64,000 nucleotides of DNA. Origin: Gracilaria gracilis (Eukaryota > Rhodophyta > Florideophyceae > Gracilariales > Gracilariaceae). The position numbers and the translations under genes are program-made. The notes beneath the pieces are model-generated. The model was not told the origin of the DNA, did no database searches, and worked only from the letters and a program-made list of their open reading frames with translations. The stretch lies in NCBI GenBank assembly GCA_030374805.1, contig JARGSG010000229.1, positions 1-64,000 on the forward strand, in the 5' to 3' direction. Positions 10,080 to 20,303 of this stretch are shown here, piece after piece (within the stretch, counting starts at the first letter, position 1; every line of letters starts with the position of its first letter).

Positions 10080-11114
10080 CTAGCTCAGAAGGCGGCATTG
10101 AAGGAATTGGCAGAATATCAGCCATCAAGACCATACACCTGTGTCTGGCACTGAAACCTTGTTCCAAATAGCAGAGTTTTGCATTCTCCCCGATCATGGA
10201 CCGCGCCCCCGCAATGTTCTAAATTTGTACTCGGACAGCCTAGCCGACAACGACCTTGCGTCTGAAGAGCTGCTAAGTGGGTGCTCTGTCCTCTACGGGA
10301 CGAACTGGACCCCAATATTTACCACAGCATCATGGGCGGACGAATTGCACTGGGTACAAAAGATATGAAGACCTACAACGAAGTGAATAAGGCCGGATTC
10401 ATTGTACAAGGGCATACCGACCACGACAAGAACCTTCTCGTCTACAATAGCCCTAATTTAAAGCAGTCATCAGTGCGCCTTCTCCCTGTCATTGCAGCTT
10501 TGTTTGGAGTCCCAATTTGGTCACAAGGCGTATAGCAGGCTTATCCACAATTGGCGAGCAAACCTATGCGTGACATATATGTGCGTCGTACTATGGAATT
10601 CTCTCTTTCGAAGAACCAGAACCAGCTCTCAAAACTTTTGAAACCCCGTTACGGTTTGACGAAATCTGGAGAGTATTGCAACGTCTCCTTTGCTAATCAC
10701 CCTCTTCACGGTTTTATGATGATGCCAAAAGCAGGCGACCTGCCTCTTTTCTTCGGCACTGTCAATGGAAAGGTATCAGAAGCAACTGGTTCTTATGTCG
10801 ATGACAGTATCAGTACCGGCAACGCAGAAGTTGACGCATCATCTCGTCTCACATTCGCTGGTGAGGCAGAATTGTATCGTCAGAGGGGATCTGGTACTAA
10901 CCAAAGCAGCTCGATCGCTTGCTCCACATGGAACCACCGAGCAACGTTGCCCATTTGCGACAGTTCTTCTGCGCGTTGTAGTGTGTTAAGACAAGAATGC
11001 CAAACTTTGGGCATACAGTCACCCTCCTCCGCGACTTCACAGCCTGTACTCTTTCTTGCCATTAATTTGCTGCTACTGTTTAAGCTTCTTAGTGTACTGC
11101 TTCCTCTTGCATGA
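10080..11114 (+). mobile_element. Ty1/copia-like reverse transcriptase relic
   Basis: The readable pieces follow the copia RT order: GGRIALGTKDMKTYN with NKAGFIVQGHTDHDKN (finger region), SSVRLLPVIAALFG, RDIYVRRTMEFSLS, LLKPRYGLTKSGEYC, and YVDDSISTGN with the YVDD active-site box at about 10794-10806. The wording GHTDHDK...LKPRYGLTKSG is that of the copia type common in fungi and some algae. No LTRs were found. It is old and broken in several places. Confidence 0.7.
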
Positions 11115-11765
11115 CAGAAAGTAGATCATTGTAGTAATAGGATGACCGATGAAGCTCTCCATGTTAGAAAGATTTCTTTCGGGACGTGCGGGGAACGCAC
11201 TGACTGTTTTTGAAGGAGAGAGATGATTATGCATTGGAGCTATAGAAGCTTCTCAGAAAAAAGGACTCCATCTTTTTGTGCGCAACCAGAACCTTACCTG
11301 CGAGAGAGCTTATGGATACTTGAATGTCTTGAGTAATAGAACAATGAAACTGCTGTACACAACGCTCAAAGGACACCTCAATATCTTCTCGGAACATGAG
11401 ACCCATGGCCATATCAATTCTATTCCTAACGGACTCAATTTGCTTGGACTACGTAGCCCTTTTTTTCTCCGAATCGGGCGAGTTTGAGAGAAACAGGCAG
11501 TACCACAAATACTCTTTGAGAGCTATTCGAGTAATTTCATCGACCAGATCTGGATGAGCCCGTACATATTGCTCGACCCAAGTACAACACAAAGCGAATT
11601 GAAACGAAGGTGGACTTGAGATTATCTTCAACATCATTCCCTTCTTTGACTGGGCTGCACTTCCCCATCATGTCAACATGAAGTTCGTCATCTTACCTTT
11701 CAGCACGAGGCGTTCTTAGCGTTTGTAATGGAACACGACGCGGTGTCGACAGTACTTTCACACAG
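11115..11765. other. Spacer between copia relic and DIRS-type element
   Basis: Only short open pieces. It may include the tail of the copia relic. No repeat or RNA gene seen. Confidence 0.4.
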
Positions 11766-11984
11766 GAATGGATTTTCGTAGAATGGTTTTCAATTGATCG
11801 CTGAGAGACGGAATTGGATGTCATCCGCCCCTTCGTTACAGGGAAGAGTAGTATGCGCTTTTAATCGAGCGTTTCGTGTTAATGGAAAATCTCGAACGGG
11901 TGCAAAGACGCCTACATTTAAGGTTCTCGAACAGCTCTGAACTCGCAGAATGTTTGGAGTCAGACCATCTGCTCTCTCCTTTTG
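11766..11984 (+). repeat. A1 repeat of the DIRS-type element
   Basis: Starts GAATGGATTTTCG and ends CTCTCTCCTTTTG. It recurs as A2 at 16746-16964 with two differences. It probably holds the promoter of the element, since ORF1 starts 38 bp after it. Confidence 0.9.
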
Positions 11985-12022
11985 TAATAGCCTTTACAGC
12001 ATAAAACACTAATCATTCAACA

Positions 12023-13306
12023 ATGCCTGGTTCTTTTCTTGCTGTGGCGCCTGACGACGCCGATGCTCGTTTGAAGGCCCTCGAAGGAGATGGTCTCCTG
12101 CTCTTCTTTCGTTCCTTGCCTTGGGCGGAGTTCTTACGCCCTCATCTTAATTCGATTCCTGTACAGGAGCTAGTCTGTCTAGCGCAGAAAATTAGGGAAT
12201 GCCTCGACGAAGAAGCTGCAGAGAGCCTCCAATTTGATGACACCGATGACAAGGATGTCATACTCCCCCTTCTTAGAGATACGTATCTTGATTTTGGTTC
12301 TTCAAAAAGAACTGTTGATGACATATGTGATGACTTACGCCGAGCTTGGTCTGCCCAAGTTTCAGAGGAACAAGGCTTCTCTGCGGTGGGATTTGCTCTC
12401 GATAGAGAGTTTCTTATCGAGAAAAAATTTGGTCTGACAAGGATCATCGCCAAGACGCTGGATAATATGGGCCTGGCATGTGTTCAAAAGAAAGATATCT
12501 CTGGGAACCCTACACGTTTCTACACGGCTGGAATCCGCAAAGCTGAGGCTGTGGAGCGCATGGTGGCTTTTTGGGAAGACTGTGTTCCCGTTCTTACCGC
12601 AAGAGGGTTTGTTGGCCGGCACTATGCGGAAGACAAAGAAGGCCGCCAAGAGCAATTTCGTCTTATTTGGAGCGAAGCCGATCTCGACGAACTGGAAACA
12701 CCTGAGTTGAGGAGCTTAGCAGCCTTTTTGAATGAGGGCCAGCCTGTCTCCCCTTCGGGCGCAGGAGCCCGTCGATATCTCTCACGTCTTCTTCATGAAG
12801 AAATTGAGGGTATCAAAAATGGCTTGGCACATACCGCCGTACCCAATCCAGCTGCTAATCCGGACGCCTTGAAGAACGAACGACTGTCACGAAAACGTGG
12901 CGTTCTTCCCTCGCCTCTCTCGTCACCCGCTCTTTCGTTTGGTTCTGTCGACCAAAAGCGCCGCGCGCCTCCGCAAGGTACCTCTGATACCGGCTCGGAT
13001 GGTTCGGAAAGTGATAACAGCTCTGCTTCAGAAGGAGGTCATGTTCAAAAAGATTTTCGGACTCGCCTTCCCAGGAAAATGGTTCACATTCTTCGTCAGG
13101 GAGGGCGCCGTTTCGAACAGTTTTACGGCCCCCTGCGGCTGGAAGTGACAACCCCTACGGAGCTTTATGCGCTTTTGCGCCATTTCAAGGCTGGACCTAT
13201 GGAGCTATGCTGGAGGAATGTCCGCTGTATGTTATACGTCCAGAATGTCGCATCAACGGGCATCTTTGCTTCCCTGCCACGGAGCGAATCGCACCACAAA
13301 AGATAA
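12023..13306 (+). CDS. DIRS-type element ORF1, Gag-like protein
   Basis: 427 residues, starting at the first ATG after A1 in a CAACAATG context. The N-terminal two thirds are mixed acidic and helical in character. Residues about 290-345 form a Ser/Gly/Arg-rich linker with many acidic residues, and the C-terminus is basic. I recognise no zinc knuckle or named domain. The Gag role is inferred from its place before the RT frame. It overlaps the next frame by 140 nt, so the downstream protein needs frameshifting, re-initiation or splicing, as is usual in this superfamily. Confidence 0.7.
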   Translation: MPGSFLAVAPDDADARLKALEGDGLLLFFRSLPWAEFLRPHLNSIPVQELVCLAQKIRECLDEEAAESLQFDDTDDKDVILPLLRDTYLDFGSSKRTVDDICDDLRRAWSAQVSEEQGFSAVGFALDREFLIEKKFGLTRIIAKTLDNMGLACVQKKDISGNPTRFYTAGIRKAEAVERMVAFWEDCVPVLTARGFVGRHYAEDKEGRQEQFRLIWSEADLDELETPELRSLAAFLNEGQPVSPSGAGARRYLSRLLHEEIEGIKNGLAHTAVPNPAANPDALKNERLSRKRGVLPSPLSSPALSFGSVDQKRRAPPQGTSDTGSDGSESDNSSASEGGHVQKDFRTRLPRKMVHILRQGGRRFEQFYGPLRLEVTTPTELYALLRHFKAGPMELCWRNVRCMLYVQNVASTGIFASLPRSESHHKR

Positions 13307-15623
13307 AACTTTGGTCCAAGAACGGGACGATACTCTCTTGGGTGGAATCGCTCGCGGTGAAGGCAGCCGGGACAGAGAAGAACGGCTCCGATATGCACCT
13401 TTCGAGAGAGATACTCGCAACGGGACTAGCCCTAGAAACGTTCCTAGACGAGTTTCATCCCAATCCAGCAGTGTTCTCCGGAACGGCAGAGCGACTTGTG
13501 CGTCGGTTAGTCGTGCTCGAACGGGCGGCTTCCCTCGAAGCAAAAGAGCGGCCAGCGTACTACGAGAAGAAACTAGGGTACATGGGGATCGGGGGCGATC
13601 AAGAGAGTCTATAACCAATGGCTCAAGCCCTGATGCCTCCTTGCCAGCGCGCGATTGGAGCAGCGAGTCCGCTTCTGGAAGGCGCCTCGCTCGAGCTCTG
13701 CGCTGGCTTGGGGGTGGCTCGCCTGAACAGCGGCATCATTTACCCGTGGCTGATGCTGAATTGTTTGGGCGCTCACATGTACGGGAGGCGGTGGCCCGTA
13801 CAGCTGAGTTGATTGCTGCTGGAGAGTCAGAGTGCCAGGACTCTGATCCAGCGGCAGGCTATGGGGACGCTAGGCACCGAGGTGAATACTGCCTTCTGGA
13901 CTGGGAGATGGCAGCGGTGCCAAAACCGTCCCAAGCCGCCACTGCAGACCTACAGGATATCCTTGGTCCTAGTGACCAGTACAGACTTTCTAAGGATTTT
14001 CTTCTCTTGCCGCGTGACGATTGGCCTCCTGACCTCTTCGCTGAGCGCGTGCATATAGGGGTAAAACCGGGTCACTATCCGAGACTGCTTGAACGAATGC
14101 GCCAGGGGAACATGATTGAGTTCCGCGCGACGGGCGAAGGAGTAATTGAGAATTCCATTTCCGGTGTATGGAAGAGTGTTGGCAGTTCCCAGAGGCTCAT
14201 CTGGGCGGGAAACCGCTCAAACAAGCTATTTCGACCAGAGGCTAGTGCCGTTGAGCTCCCTTCCCCAGATCTAATCTCCAGCTTCTTTCTACCTCAGGGA
14301 GAATCACTACACTTGGGTGGATGTGATATATCTCAGTATTACAACCGACTACGAGTGCCGGACTTTCTCATCCCTTTTTTGGGCTTGCCTCGAGTCGCAG
14401 CAGCTGACGTCGGAGTACAATCTGGTACTAAGTTTGTCGTCCCATGCCTTCGTTGTGTGCCAATGGGTGCCTCCTTTGCGGTTGCACTCTCCCAAGTTGT
14501 TGCCTGCACAGTTCTTAACAAGGCAGGTCTATCAACTCCTCGCTCCCTTCGGTGTCTTGTGGACAGTGAGCTTGAGGGCGGACGCGGACTTTTGTTGCCA
14601 TATATTGACGATATTAACTCTGTTGGAACCGATGCCGAGGGATTGAACGAAGCAACTCGAGTTGCCACAAGTGCTCTCGAAGCGCACCAATTGCCAACCA
14701 AACCGGCTAAAGACATCATCGCTGGGGGTAATACCCCCCGGGAGGCTCTCGGTCTATGGTGGTGGCAGGTCGGGGTTCTGACAGTTAAGCCTTCTACTGC
14801 TGTCCGGCTTCTGCGCGAAACTGAGGGAATGATCAGCAAGCGCTTTGCTTCGCCGAAGGAAATGCAGGCTCTGATCGGTCTTTGGGTATGGCCGTCGCTT
14901 CTTCGACGTTGTTGTCTCTCTGTGTTAAGCAGTGTTCATGACTTCGCTTCCTCGAAGCCTTGGACGAAACAGAAAAAGCTAGAACCTTGCCATATAACCG
15001 AGCTCGAGATGATGTTGGACCTCTTCCCGCTCCTGTATGCCGACCTACGAAGACCATTGTCAACTAGGACTTATGCAGTGGATGCTTGCCCTTCGGGAGG
15101 AGGGGTAACCTATGCTGATATTAACGATCCGCACCCTTTCATGAAAGACATATCTGAATGTAGAGCCAGGAAAGGGTGGTATTCCTCTCTGCATGGAACG
15201 ACAGTAGATCATAACAGAGCGGACGCGACCTTACACCTCATGGATGATGTTAGTAGCGGCCGCGTCACGGTTTCTGACCGTTTCAAGCAAGCAATTGCGC
15301 GTCAGCGGTTTAAGACTGCCATTAAGACGAAATGGCGTTTTACGAATGTCCACATTAATCACCTTGAGCTTAAAGCCTGCTTACTTGCTGCTCGTCACGC
15401 CAGTCGATCTACAAAGACAGCCGGACATCGAATACCATTGTTAGAGGACAACACCGCCGCTCTTGGGGCTCTTGCTAAAGGCCGGTCTACGTCGCGGAAA
15501 CTGAACACCACTCGCCGACAAATCGCAGCCCAGGAGCTCGCCTCGGATTTTCTTCTACTTGGACATTGGATCCCGTCGGAATTCAATCCTGGTGATGCGC
15601 CATCAAGATTTTTCTGCTATTGA
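13167..15623 (+). CDS. DIRS-type element ORF2, reverse transcriptase-RNase H
   Basis: 818 residues. The first 200 are Arg/Ser-rich and look like linker. The RT core follows, with the first catalytic Asp in GGCDISQYYNRLRVP, PMGASFAVALSQ in the palm, and the active-site box YIDD at residues 479-482. The RNase H module begins YAVDACPSGGG (Asp639) and continues with INHLELKACLLAARHA (Glu), LLEDNTAALGALAKG (Asp) and HWIPSEFNPGDAPSR (last acidic position), the order and spacing of DIRS-type RNase H. The true start is uncertain because the frame overlaps ORF1. It overlaps the recombinase frame by 65 nt. Confidence 0.88.
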   Translation: MRFCAISRLDLWSYAGGMSAVCYTSRMSHQRASLLPCHGANRTTKDKTLVQERDDTLLGGIARGEGSRDREERLRYAPFERDTRNGTSPRNVPRRVSSQSSSVLRNGRATCASVSRARTGGFPRSKRAASVLREETRVHGDRGRSRESITNGSSPDASLPARDWSSESASGRRLARALRWLGGGSPEQRHHLPVADAELFGRSHVREAVARTAELIAAGESECQDSDPAAGYGDARHRGEYCLLDWEMAAVPKPSQAATADLQDILGPSDQYRLSKDFLLLPRDDWPPDLFAERVHIGVKPGHYPRLLERMRQGNMIEFRATGEGVIENSISGVWKSVGSSQRLIWAGNRSNKLFRPEASAVELPSPDLISSFFLPQGESLHLGGCDISQYYNRLRVPDFLIPFLGLPRVAAADVGVQSGTKFVVPCLRCVPMGASFAVALSQVVACTVLNKAGLSTPRSLRCLVDSELEGGRGLLLPYIDDINSVGTDAEGLNEATRVATSALEAHQLPTKPAKDIIAGGNTPREALGLWWWQVGVLTVKPSTAVRLLRETEGMISKRFASPKEMQALIGLWVWPSLLRRCCLSVLSSVHDFASSKPWTKQKKLEPCHITELEMMLDLFPLLYADLRRPLSTRTYAVDACPSGGGVTYADINDPHPFMKDISECRARKGWYSSLHGTTVDHNRADATLHLMDDVSSGRVTVSDRFKQAIARQRFKTAIKTKWRFTNVHINHLELKACLLAARHASRSTKTAGHRIPLLEDNTAALGALAKGRSTSRKLNTTRRQIAAQELASDFLLLGHWIPSEFNPGDAPSRFFCY

Positions 15624-16599
15624 GCGGGCCTTCCGGCGCGCTGGAGGTGCCCATCTCTTTATAAAAGGGAAAGTGTTTGGAATCAACTGGCTTCGAGAAC
15701 AGCACCTTAAACCGGCCAGTTTGAAAGCGTACAGAAAAGGGACACTAGCCTTTTGTTCATGGCTTGAAATTTATGAGCCGCATGTAAGCACCATTCTTTC
15801 ATTGGACGAGGTTCTGAGCGATTTCGGACTCGAGCTTCATGCACTAAATCCTCGTCGTGGACAGCTCCAGCTATATCGTTGTACTGTTTATGGTCTTGAA
15901 TTTTTTGTCCCTTGCCTGAAAGGCCTACTTCGAGAAGGAAGGCAAGCAGTCAGTGGGTGGGACAAAGGAGTGCCATCATTATCTCCACCACCTGTGTCAA
16001 AAGAAATAGCTGATGCTATTTCTCAGGTACTTTGGACAAATGGAGACAAGGAGGCTGCTCTTGCTATAGGGCTGGGGTTTCATGGCTATCTTCGTGCTAG
16101 TGAAATTTCTAAGCTTCGAGTGAAGGACCTCAGTTTTTCATATGAGAACAGTACTCTCGGTCCAAACGACCCATTTCGTGCAGGTTGTGCTATTCGGGAG
16201 GCAAAAACAGGCGGCCTGCAGTACGTCCCTTTGTCAGACAACTTGTTGTTGACGAAGCTGAAAAGTTGGATTGTTGCTCGTGCACGCTGCTCCCCAAAAT
16301 TGCCTTTGTTCTCTTTATCATATGCTCAACTTGACCGTCGGTTTGAACACTCTCTACGTGATCTACGTCTCAGCGAATACGGCTACACGCTTCATTCACT
16401 TTGCCATGGTGGTGCTACTCATGATTGGTTGACTGGAAGTACGTTTCAAGAGGTGAAGTTCAAGGGACGCTGGGAATCTGACAAATCGTGCAGACGGTAT
16501 CTAAACGCTGGAAAGGCACTACTGGTTCAGACCAAACTTCCCAGACAGGTTTCAAAAGTGTTGAAACATAAGGCAGAGCTCTGGAAGAGCTCCAGATAA
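15559..16599 (+). CDS. DIRS-type element ORF3, tyrosine recombinase
   Basis: 346 residues. An N-terminal SAM-like core-binding region (LKPASLKAYRKGTLAFCSWL, about 51-70) precedes the catalytic domain. There I see GYLRASEI with Arg179, EAKTGG with Lys216, the TLHSLCHGGATHDW box with His279, GRW at 303-305, and RRYLNAG with Tyr314 as candidate nucleophile. This is the phage-integrase fold that replaces a DDE integrase in DIRS-like elements and inserts a circular DNA copy. It ends only 9 bp before B1. Confidence 0.88.
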   Translation: MDIGSRRNSILVMRHQDFSAIERAFRRAGGAHLFIKGKVFGINWLREQHLKPASLKAYRKGTLAFCSWLEIYEPHVSTILSLDEVLSDFGLELHALNPRRGQLQLYRCTVYGLEFFVPCLKGLLREGRQAVSGWDKGVPSLSPPPVSKEIADAISQVLWTNGDKEAALAIGLGFHGYLRASEISKLRVKDLSFSYENSTLGPNDPFRAGCAIREAKTGGLQYVPLSDNLLLTKLKSWIVARARCSPKLPLFSLSYAQLDRRFEHSLRDLRLSEYGYTLHSLCHGGATHDWLTGSTFQEVKFKGRWESDKSCRRYLNAGKALLVQTKLPRQVSKVLKHKAELWKSSR

Positions 16600-16608
16600 G
16601 GGGAAACT

Positions 16609-16749
16609 GGAACAGCAGGCTGCATGCTGTCATTACGACAGCAGTAGTACTGCTGTTGTCGTTATCCCGTGTCGTACTACACGAGGTCTTGTGTTAAAAA
16701 ACGTTTGCCCACTGGGGCGTGCCATGAAGAATCGGTGTGTGAATTGAAT
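16609..16749 (+). repeat. B1 repeat of the DIRS-type element
   Basis: 141 bp starting GGAACAGCAGGCTGCATG, repeated as B2 at 17011. It contains a hairpin-forming GACAGCAGTAGTACTGCTGTTGTC-type stretch (16637-16660). Its last bases (GAAT) are shared with the start of A2. Confidence 0.9.
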
Positions 16750-16964
16750 GGATTTTCGTAGAATGGTTTTCCATTGATCGCTGAGAGACGGAATTGGATG
16801 TCATCCGCCCCTTCGTTACAGGGAAGAGTAGCATGCGCTTTTAATCGAGCGTTTCGTGTTAATGGAAAATCTCGAACGGGTGCAAAGACGCCTACATTTA
16901 AGGTTCTCGAACAGCTCTGAACTCGCAGAATGTTTGGAGTCAGACCATCTGCTCTCTCCTTTTG
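16746..16964 (+). repeat. A2 repeat of the DIRS-type element
   Basis: Second copy of A1, abutting B1 through the shared GAAT word. Such a shared word at the A/B junction is what the circle-junction model of PAT-type elements predicts. Confidence 0.9.
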
Positions 16965-17010
16965 CCCACCCCCCCATATACCCTGTTTTGTTTTTGCTAT
17001 TTACTCCTTA

Positions 17011-17151
17011 GGAACAGCAGGCTGCATGCTGTCATTACGACAGCAGTAGTACTGCTGTTGTCGTTATCCCGTGTCGTACTACACGAGGTCTTGTGTTAAA
17101 AAACGTTTGCCCACTGGGGCGTGCCATGAAGAATCGGTGTGTGAATTGAAT
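17011..17151 (+). repeat. B2 repeat, right end of the DIRS-type element
   Basis: Second copy of B1, separated from A2 by 46 bp of C-rich then T-rich sequence. Confidence 0.9.
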
Positions 17152-17615
17152 AGATTTTGGCGATACATTGTGTAACTTTTTTTAAGTGTACCAATAACAA
17201 AGGGTGGGCCTTTGTTGGCCAACCATCTGAGGAACCGAATGACTTACTCTGAAGACCTTGTACTGAAACAAAGTGCATTCTACGAACTCGCCAATCGATA
17301 TATTCGTTTTGGGCGATGTGGAATCGGCGGAGATGACCGCTATGAATCAGCATAATGTGCTGGTGGCATAGTATGTCGTCAACAGCATTCCACTAGAGAA
17401 TGCTGGCATCTTGCAGTATCTCAACGATTTTCTGGGTTAAGGTTTCTATACAACGTGGTTCACTCCGGAGCAGGGCAGTCGGGGAGAGTGCAGGAGAGCG
17501 ATATGATGACTGGGGAGATTGAGACCTTGGATTACTGAGCTGCGTGCTTGGAAAGGCCGGTTTGGAGCCGAACCCATCCGGGAAATCTGAGGCGATAAAT
17601 ACTGGTGAAATCGTA
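17152..17615. other. Spacer without a recognised gene
   Basis: Holds only short open pieces, the longest on the plus strand being 38 codons from 17239. No match to a family that I can name. Confidence 0.4.
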
Positions 17616-18094
17616 GATGTTGATTTATTGGAGCGGAGGACAGGAGCAAGACGATGCTGGATGCCAATCTCAGATCTACTGTGTAATGTGTAGTGTGTGG
17701 TTGTGTTGGTTCCAAATCCTGGGTGACCATTGCGCAAGGTGTCGCCGTGCAACCTATGACCGTAGATTTAAGTTGCGGAAGGACTGGAGACCGCCGCGCC
17801 TTCCTCGTCGCAGCAGACTGTCGCTCGCCTCATTTCGCAGTTACCCCGATCTTGGCTCTCTTTTTCTTCAATTTCCCTCCCACCCACGCCTCAATGACTG
17901 AATGACAGTTTGTTCTACTGCGCTATGGGACAGGAGCGACGAGCAACTGTCGCCCTGATATCAATAGCACCTCGGTGGTGCCTTCCCAACAGCGAAAGAA
18001 CTCATCCTCCGAGAAGGATGCTCCCAAACTTAAAGGGACACGAAGTCCCTGGTTCTACTCTGTTCTGGCTGCGAATGTCAAGCGGAATAAATAG
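17616..18094 (+). repeat. Dispersed repeat S, copy in unit 1 (right)
   Basis: 479 bp. It aligns end to end with 8451-8866, with considerable divergence, and its first 290 bp align with 40287-40569. It has the same T-arm-like GGTTCCAAATCCTGGGTGACC stretch, so the family is dispersed and old. Confidence 0.6.
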
Positions 18095-19391
18095 TAGTAC
18101 TGGCAGTAGACAAATTGACATGCGAATCAGCCGCGTAGTGCTGGACGCATACACTTTCACAGAGGTCTCAAGACCAGATATTTCAGTCGCTGTTCCCTAT
18201 GGGGTGCGTGAATACATCGAGAGAGGGATGCATTGTCCACTCGAACGGAACAGGGTTGTGCAGTTGTAGTGAAAGAAGAGATAGAATGCTGGAGTATGTG
18301 TATTGCACTTCATTATTCCGCTCTACGTCACCAGCCAGAACGTTTATGAATTATTATTGCCTTCTTACGTTGGGCTTCTTGGGTAGATCTTTATTTTGGG
18401 AAGTGTAGGAGACACAGAGCGGCAGAACCATACGCTCTGCTGCACCAATGACCACAGGCCAATGCGTTCAGTGAGGCGCAGAATGTCTTCACTGCTCCTA
18501 CGTTGAGTGAGACTCAGAAGGCCTTAGTTGCTCCTAGAGGGTGAGGAGGGTGGAGAATATCGAAGAAGATCACAAGCGGGAGCGCGGTCGCAGCCGGTAG
18601 TCAATTCGAAGCGGAGTAGGACGGAGACGTTCAGCAACAGCCAAGCAACCGCGGTTCCGGATCGAAAGACCAAGCGGTACATATCTTGCGTGCCAAAGCA
18701 GCAACGGCTTCGTGCCAAGTCAGCGCACCAAAACGGAGGCAGCTGACTGCCAAATCAGCTGCAGCTAGCGATCACCACTCAGACTACTTTATTGCGGTAA
18801 TAAATCTTCTTCTGCGTTCCTGGAATTCAAAAGAACCAAGGCTATTGTTGCCTTATTGGAATACCTGCGCCGAGCAGATAAAGGTCTTTTGCCGTGAGGA
18901 GTGCACGCGTAAGGTGCCTGATATGCAGTTTCATATCGAAAGTTTCTTGTGATCTGTACCCGGGAGCAGTAGAACATGACCATATGTTGGTCGATGTAGT
19001 GGTGTGTGTGGGTGGGAAAAGAACGAAGAATACTGTGGTGAGCGATGATAGAAGAGGAGCAGAAAGAAGTTAGAGTTGCCAAGGATGGCATTCGACAACG
19101 ACAGGCGATTTCTTCTGAATATATACTGTTCCCAGCCCATACGCGCCTAGTCTTCGCTGCTAGGTAGAGCCCAGCTCTTTTCGATATCAACCACGCACGA
19201 TTTCAAACACTTGTATAGAGTAGCGCGACACAGCGCAAATCAGTGTGGTATCTGATGAAACTGCGTAGGTATGCAGCCTCTTGCTGACGTATGTCCCTCC
19301 AACAAAATACAATTTGCGATTCACCCATTAGATGTAAGTAAACCAAACAATTCTGAAGGAAATAAGTCATCAATGGCTCCTGACTACTTTG
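18095..19391. other. Right end of unit 1, no recognised gene
   Basis: Scattered short open frames. The piece at 17910-18269 crosses the S repeat boundary and is not convincing as a gene. CAGCTGACTGCCAAATCAGCTG near 18740 is a small inverted repeat. The last 70 bp resemble 241-311. Confidence 0.4.
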
Positions 19392-19440
19392 TGACTGCTT
19401 TGTGACTGCCATCGATCCTTCCACCCTTTCCACAAATAAC

Positions 19441-19868
19441 GTTGATCAAGGTGGTTCTGTTTTGCCCAGTATACATACGTCTAGTGCCGAAAGCGAGAGA
19501 GATAACGGCCATCCTTCCGATTCATCCTAAGAGCTGTTGTTAGGACACTGGCCACCGAGCCTGAAACCGCACATGTAGCAACTGAAAAAAGAAAACAGAG
19601 AGGGATGAGGAGACGACGCATAAGAACCATTTCGAGGTTCGCAGACCCCAGGCCTTCGGAGACTTCGTGCTCGCGTTCGAACAAAATGGGCGTGCTGTCA
19701 ACTTGTCAGGAACAGCCAATGCCAAGGTCATCGTGCCATTCATGTGTCAATGTGTTTGCTGCCACTTACCGTCAACGTGTTTTGCTCTAGAGCCTTCCAC
19801 GTGCCATGGATTGGCAATTTCACTGGCGGATCCAGCACGCGGATGCCACGCGCTATTTGTCTACACAT
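19441..19868 (+). repeat. Module R1 in copy 2
   Basis: Counterpart of 361-788. Confidence 0.75.
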
Positions 19869-19961
19869 TTGTCCGATTGCAAAGCGTGGCGGTGGGAAAC
19901 CCCATGCCCCAGTTGCCCCCTTCGCTTGCTCTCTGGCAAGGTGGAACATGGTGATTGGTGC

Positions 19962-20029
19962 GGCGCGCGTGGTGCGCGCGGTGCGCGCGGTGCGCGCCGG
20001 TGCGCGCGGTGCGCGCGGTGCGGCACGCG
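19962..20029. repeat. GC-rich minisatellite in copy 2
   Basis: Same 9-bp repeat as at 881-944, with extra bases breaking its periodicity. Confidence 0.85.
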
Positions 20030-20303
20030 CAACCGGCGGTGCGTTGTAAAGTTTGCTCCGCCCTACCGGCGTTTTTGCTCCACGGCTGTACTGGCGCGTG
20101 GCGCCGTGCGGGGGCACGGGCCAACGCTCCATACGCTGTTGCGATAGCACCGGTGCCGGTTGGCGAGCCGGGCACGCCGAGCCCATAACAAACCGCTACG
20201 TATACGGCTTCAACTCTCGTAGATCAAAAGAGTGCACGTACTCTGGAGAGCTCCTCAACACGCTTCCACAGTACCATGTGATACGCCAGGGATGCAAATA
20301 CCA

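Larger units (their letters stand above)
11766..17151 (+). mobile_element. DIRS-superfamily tyrosine-recombinase retrotransposon with split direct repeats
   Basis: The order is A1 - three overlapping ORFs - B1 - A2 - B2. A1 and A2 (219 bp each) differ at two sites, and B1 and B2 (141 bp each) appear identical in the parts I compared. This split-direct-repeat layout is the hallmark of PAT- and Ngaro-type elements and differs from the inverted ends of DIRS1. The ORFs give a Gag-like protein, RT-RNase H and a tyrosine recombinase. The methyltransferase-like region of DIRS/PAT elements and the hydrolase of some Ngaro elements are not seen. All three frames are open over normal lengths, so it looks whole. 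No target duplication is expected, since recombinase integration does not make one. Confidence 0.88.
312..19391 (+). repeat. Tandem unit, copy 1 (19,080 bp)
   Basis: The sequence from 312 onward is repeated from 19392 and again from 38504. Anchor words give an offset of 19,080 at the start, 19,095 at the kinase gene and 19,112 across the DIRS-type element, so the copies differ mainly by one-base indels. Substitutions are very rare: the kinase frame and all three DIRS frames translate identically in both copies. The order of parts is the same throughout. This is a recent head-to-tail segmental duplication, unless assembly has doubled the locus. Confidence 0.93.
19392..20295 (+). repeat. Block D, second copy
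   Basis: Matches 312-1208 but with about a dozen extra single bases. It shares a few substitutions with the third copy (for example CACAAATAAC and GCCACTTACC), so the two right-hand blocks are the closer pair. Confidence 0.85.

Noticed and set aside
13253-14839. Minus-strand frames of 121 and 166 codons within the DIRS-type element
   Set aside because: Shadows of the RT frame without any recognisable motif.
17910-18269. 119-codon frame as a gene
   Set aside because: It begins inside repeat S and crosses its end. It has no motif, and its counterpart in the other S copies is not open.
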